From assembly GCA_934254585.1 (NCBI GenBank), contig CAKQLF010000007.1, positions 1 to 64,000 on the forward strand: a stretch of 64,000 nt of DNA, given 5' to 3'. The DNA comes from an uncultured Alphaproteobacteria bacterium (GTDB taxonomy: Bacteria > Pseudomonadota > Alphaproteobacteria > RF32 > CAG-239). Within the stretch, counting starts at the first letter, position 1. Every line of letters begins with the position of its first letter. Under the pieces are notes generated by a model. It made no database searches, had not been told where the DNA came from, and saw only the letters and a program-made list of their open reading frames with translations. Below, one piece after another: positions 62,177 to 64,000 of this stretch. The translations under genes and the position numbers were made by a program.

Positions 62177-62550
62177 AAAAATTACTGGGTGTCTTTTTAT
62201 TGTTGGTGTTGGCTTCTTGCGCCAATCAACCGACGGCGGCGCGTTATGAAGACGCTTTGTCGGCTTGGGTTGGTCAAAGCGAAGAGGCGTTGTACAGTGA
62301 ATGGGGCTATCCTAACACCACATATTCTGTTGGTCCTGATAGTTTTATTGCTACCTATATTCAAAGCTATAACGAACCTATAGATGGTGACACCGAACCT
62401 TATGCCGCGAATATGACCTATTCGGCAATGCGTGTGCCGTCTTATGGCTTGCCAACACCGCAAGGAGTTTATTATTGCAAAACCTCGTTTGTTATCACAG
62501 ATGGGGTTATAACCGATTATAACTTAAATGGCGATGATTGTGTGAGATAA
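62173..62550 (+). CDS. Small lipoprotein, unknown
   Basis: 125 residues. The signal MKKLLGVFLLLVLASC has lipobox LASC. The mature part (NQPTAARYEDALSAWVGQSEEALYSEWGYP) begins like the SmpA/BamE-type or tail-specific small lipoproteins found in Alphaproteobacteria, then turns Tyr/Pro-rich with two Cys (VYYCKT and DDC). The ATG overlaps the hflX stop (ATGA), so it is co-translated with hflX. Function unknown. Confidence 0.75.
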   Translation: MKKLLGVFLLLVLASCANQPTAARYEDALSAWVGQSEEALYSEWGYPNTTYSVGPDSFIATYIQSYNEPIDGDTEPYAANMTYSAMRVPSYGLPTPQGVYYCKTSFVITDGVITDYNLNGDDCVR

Positions 62551-62551
62551 G

Positions 62552-62590
62552 AAAAATCCCTCAAACTTATCAGGCTTGGGGGATTTAAAA
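62552..62590. terminator. Terminator after the 62173 lipoprotein
   Basis: The stem AAATCCCTCAA/TTGGGGGATTT, with an A-rich 5' and a T-then-A-rich 3' flank. Confidence 0.75.
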
Positions 62591-62596
62591 AATATT

Positions 62597-63064
62597 CTAT
62601 TTTAAGCCAAAGGCATCTTCTCCGGAACTTGTGACAAAAGACGGAGTTTCGTGAACTTGTGGGTGTTCAACAGCCAACTCAATTTCTTCGGTCGTAAATA
62701 CCGGACTGCCGAATTGGTCATATAAAGTATTTTTACTGATAACTTGCTGCCAATTTAATTTTTTTGCGGCGTCAGACATATTTCTGACTGCGTATTTAAA
62801 ACTTAGATAATTAATCTCGTCTTGAGTATATTTTTTATCAAAAGTTAAATTAACGTGTTCCGGAAGATTAGTATTGGCGTCAATATAAGCAAAATGACCA
62901 ACCTCATCTTCATAATTTTTACAAGGTATCTCCACCGGTTCAATAAACTTTTTAGCGGCGGAAACCGAAACTTTTGTTTCAGTTTTATCTGTCGTGGTAG
63001 GTGGTTCTGAACCACTTAGTCCTAATTTTGCTTTTAGTTGTTTTAATTGTTCTAACGTAACCAT
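62597..63064 (-). CDS. Unknown cytoplasmic protein
   Basis: 155 residues with no signal peptide or membrane helix. The N-terminus is a short helix followed by a Ser/Thr/Pro linker (GSEPPTTTDKTETKVSVSAAK). The rest is mixed (YEDEVGHFAYIDANTNLPEHVNLTFDKKYTQDEINY). It follows the 63877 gene by 21 bp on the same strand, so the two probably form one operon. No family recognised. Confidence 0.6.
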   Translation of the reverse strand: MVTLEQLKQLKAKLGLSGSEPPTTTDKTETKVSVSAAKKFIEPVEIPCKNYEDEVGHFAYIDANTNLPEHVNLTFDKKYTQDEINYLSFKYAVRNMSDAAKKLNWQQVISKNTLYDQFGSPVFTTEEIELAVEHPQVHETPSFVTSSGEDAFGLK

Positions 63065-63085
63065 AATATTGAATAGCCCCAGTTA

Positions 63086-63877
63086 TTAATAATTTGTGTT
63101 ATTACGACTAGATAATATTTTTTGCATAGCAAGACCATCTAATTTTTGAGCAGAATCAATCTGTTGAACTTGATTAGATGCGTGCTGCAAGTCTAGATTC
63201 AATTTATGGCTGGCTTCATACATTGAAATAGCTTTGAAACTGCCATTAGGCATTTTTTCATAATGACGAACATTTTTGTAGCAATCGCCACCGGCTTCTT
63301 TATCATTCGGATCATAAGTGGTAATAATATCACCGCGCTGCACGGCAGCTGTTCTTTTTTCCAGCCCCTCTCTATCGGCTTTAGCTTTGCAGTTATATTC
63401 CATTTTTTCAAAATCCATAGATTTTTTCGGATCCATTATTGTTCCACCATTAGAAAGCGGAGTTGCAACGACATCTTCGGCAAAATGCAGCTTATCGCGT
63501 AAAGCATAATAAATTTCAGGATCTTTAGTGATAATCATTTCACCGCCTTGAAGAGCTTTTGCCGTATAAACACCATTATTTGAGCCTAAACCTCCGGCAG
63601 GTGTTCTACCTTTTTGCGAACTTTCAATAGCTTCATCCATTCTGTCAAATTCTGTTTTCGGAACATCATAATCATTTAATTTGGTATATTTCTGTGGATC
63701 AAAAGATAAGTACTCGCTCTTTTTCAACTGTCCTGCCTGATCATATCCATCTGCGATATCCAGTTTATCGTATTTGCCTATAACCATAAATGTGTGTTCG
63801 CTAAACCCCATTTCTTTCAACTTGGTGGATAAAGGTTTATGTTCGGTGACCAGTTCATTATAAGTTTCATTAGCCAT
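63086..63877 (-). CDS. Unknown cytoplasmic protein
   Basis: 263 residues from the ATG at 63877, which has TGGGGAAAT upstream; the open frame extends 30 codons further but has no ribosome site there and overlaps the promoter. No signal or membrane helix. Segments such as NGVYTAKALQGGEMIITKDPEIYYALRDKL and RGDIITTYDPNDKEAGGDCY resemble small alpha/beta modules. No family recognised. A consensus promoter lies directly upstream. Confidence 0.65.
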   Translation of the reverse strand: MANETYNELVTEHKPLSTKLKEMGFSEHTFMVIGKYDKLDIADGYDQAGQLKKSEYLSFDPQKYTKLNDYDVPKTEFDRMDEAIESSQKGRTPAGGLGSNNGVYTAKALQGGEMIITKDPEIYYALRDKLHFAEDVVATPLSNGGTIMDPKKSMDFEKMEYNCKAKADREGLEKRTAAVQRGDIITTYDPNDKEAGGDCYKNVRHYEKMPNGSFKAISMYEASHKLNLDLQHASNQVQQIDSAQKLDGLAMQKILSSRNNTNY

Positions 63878-63908
63878 AATATTTCCCCATAAATAAACAA
63901 TTTTTACC

Positions 63909-63937
63909 ATTATAACATAATAAACAAAACTTAACAA
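63909..63937 (-). promoter_or_regulatory. Sigma-70-type promoter for the 63877 gene
   Basis: On the minus strand, TTGTTA (63937-63932), a 17-nt spacer, then a perfect TATAAT (63914-63909). The +1 would fall at about 63901, 24 nt before the chosen ATG. Confidence 0.7.
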
Positions 63938-64000
63938 GCAGTTAAAATATTTTCTTGTCAGAAACAAATAAATATGTCATAAGAATAGAGTAAACAATAA

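Overview
The window is low-GC chromosomal DNA from a bacterium using the standard code (TGA ends several genes). The gene content fits a host-associated, probably anaerobic member of the Alphaproteobacteria. It has a short HprK-type kinase lacking the N-terminal domain, a PhoB-like regulator, an alphaproteobacterial-type LexA box (GAAC-N7-GAAC) ahead of a Y-family polymerase, Hfq-HflX, an MlaE/MlaF pair, an outer-membrane autotransporter, and the [FeFe]-hydrogenase maturase HydG. The lineage is inferred from these family traits; no 16S rRNA gene is present.

Layout. 0-9.7 kb: the 3' part of a repeat-bearing autotransporter, then rnd, aspS, an ankyrin-repeat secreted protein, dtd with a SpmA-SpmB-type membrane protein, and a lipoprotein. 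9.7-12.1 kb: tRNA-Ala(CGC), an unknown membrane protein, and a type IV pilin-like gene whose leader carries palindromic repeats and is preceded by a structured RNA with a terminator. 12.1-19 kb: uvrD, a moxR-DUF58 pair, a TPR protein and a MATE exporter. 19-25.2 kb: a 1242-residue repeat protein of unknown function, phoB, rpe, a ferritin-like protein and tRNA-Ala(GGC). 25.2-29.3 kb: a serine recombinase, a second structured RNA with terminator followed by a second pilin-like gene, a possible short RNA, and a FAD-dependent protein with a small membrane protein. 29.3-34.8 kb: tRNA-Ser, a 39-bp minisatellite, a LexA-box-controlled Y-family polymerase, an unknown helical protein, HU, two lipoproteins and tRNA-Asp. 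34.9-42 kb: an M23 peptidase and the Bat-like cluster (DUF4381, BatA-like, BatB/C-like, BatD-like), which is separated from moxR-DUF58. 42-47.7 kb: a packed row with an SNase-like protein, tsaE, hprK, mlaE, mlaF, radA and cvpA. 47.9-50.8 kb: unknown and lipoprotein genes. 50.9-60.5 kb: hydG, an acidic membrane protein, prfC, tRNA-Leu, tig, cobB, murG and rmuC. 60.6-64 kb: hfq, hflX, a lipoprotein and two unknown genes.

The strongest unexplained signals are three. (1) Two pilin-like genes each follow an RNA with the same layout: promoter, long closing stem, three inner hairpins, then an intrinsic terminator about 30 nt before the start codon. The two RNAs have little primary-sequence similarity. 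Both genes also carry the same palindromic repeat in the same reading frame ahead of the prepilin cleavage motif. (2) Four unknown genes (10047, 47906, 49456 minus, 49781 minus) have no Shine-Dalgarno sequence and share a near-identical AT-rich motif touching the start codon. (3) Three TTAA boxes spaced exactly 11 bp apart lie ahead of a lipoprotein gene, resembling overlapping CtrA sites. All assignments come from reading the sequence; no database search was made.
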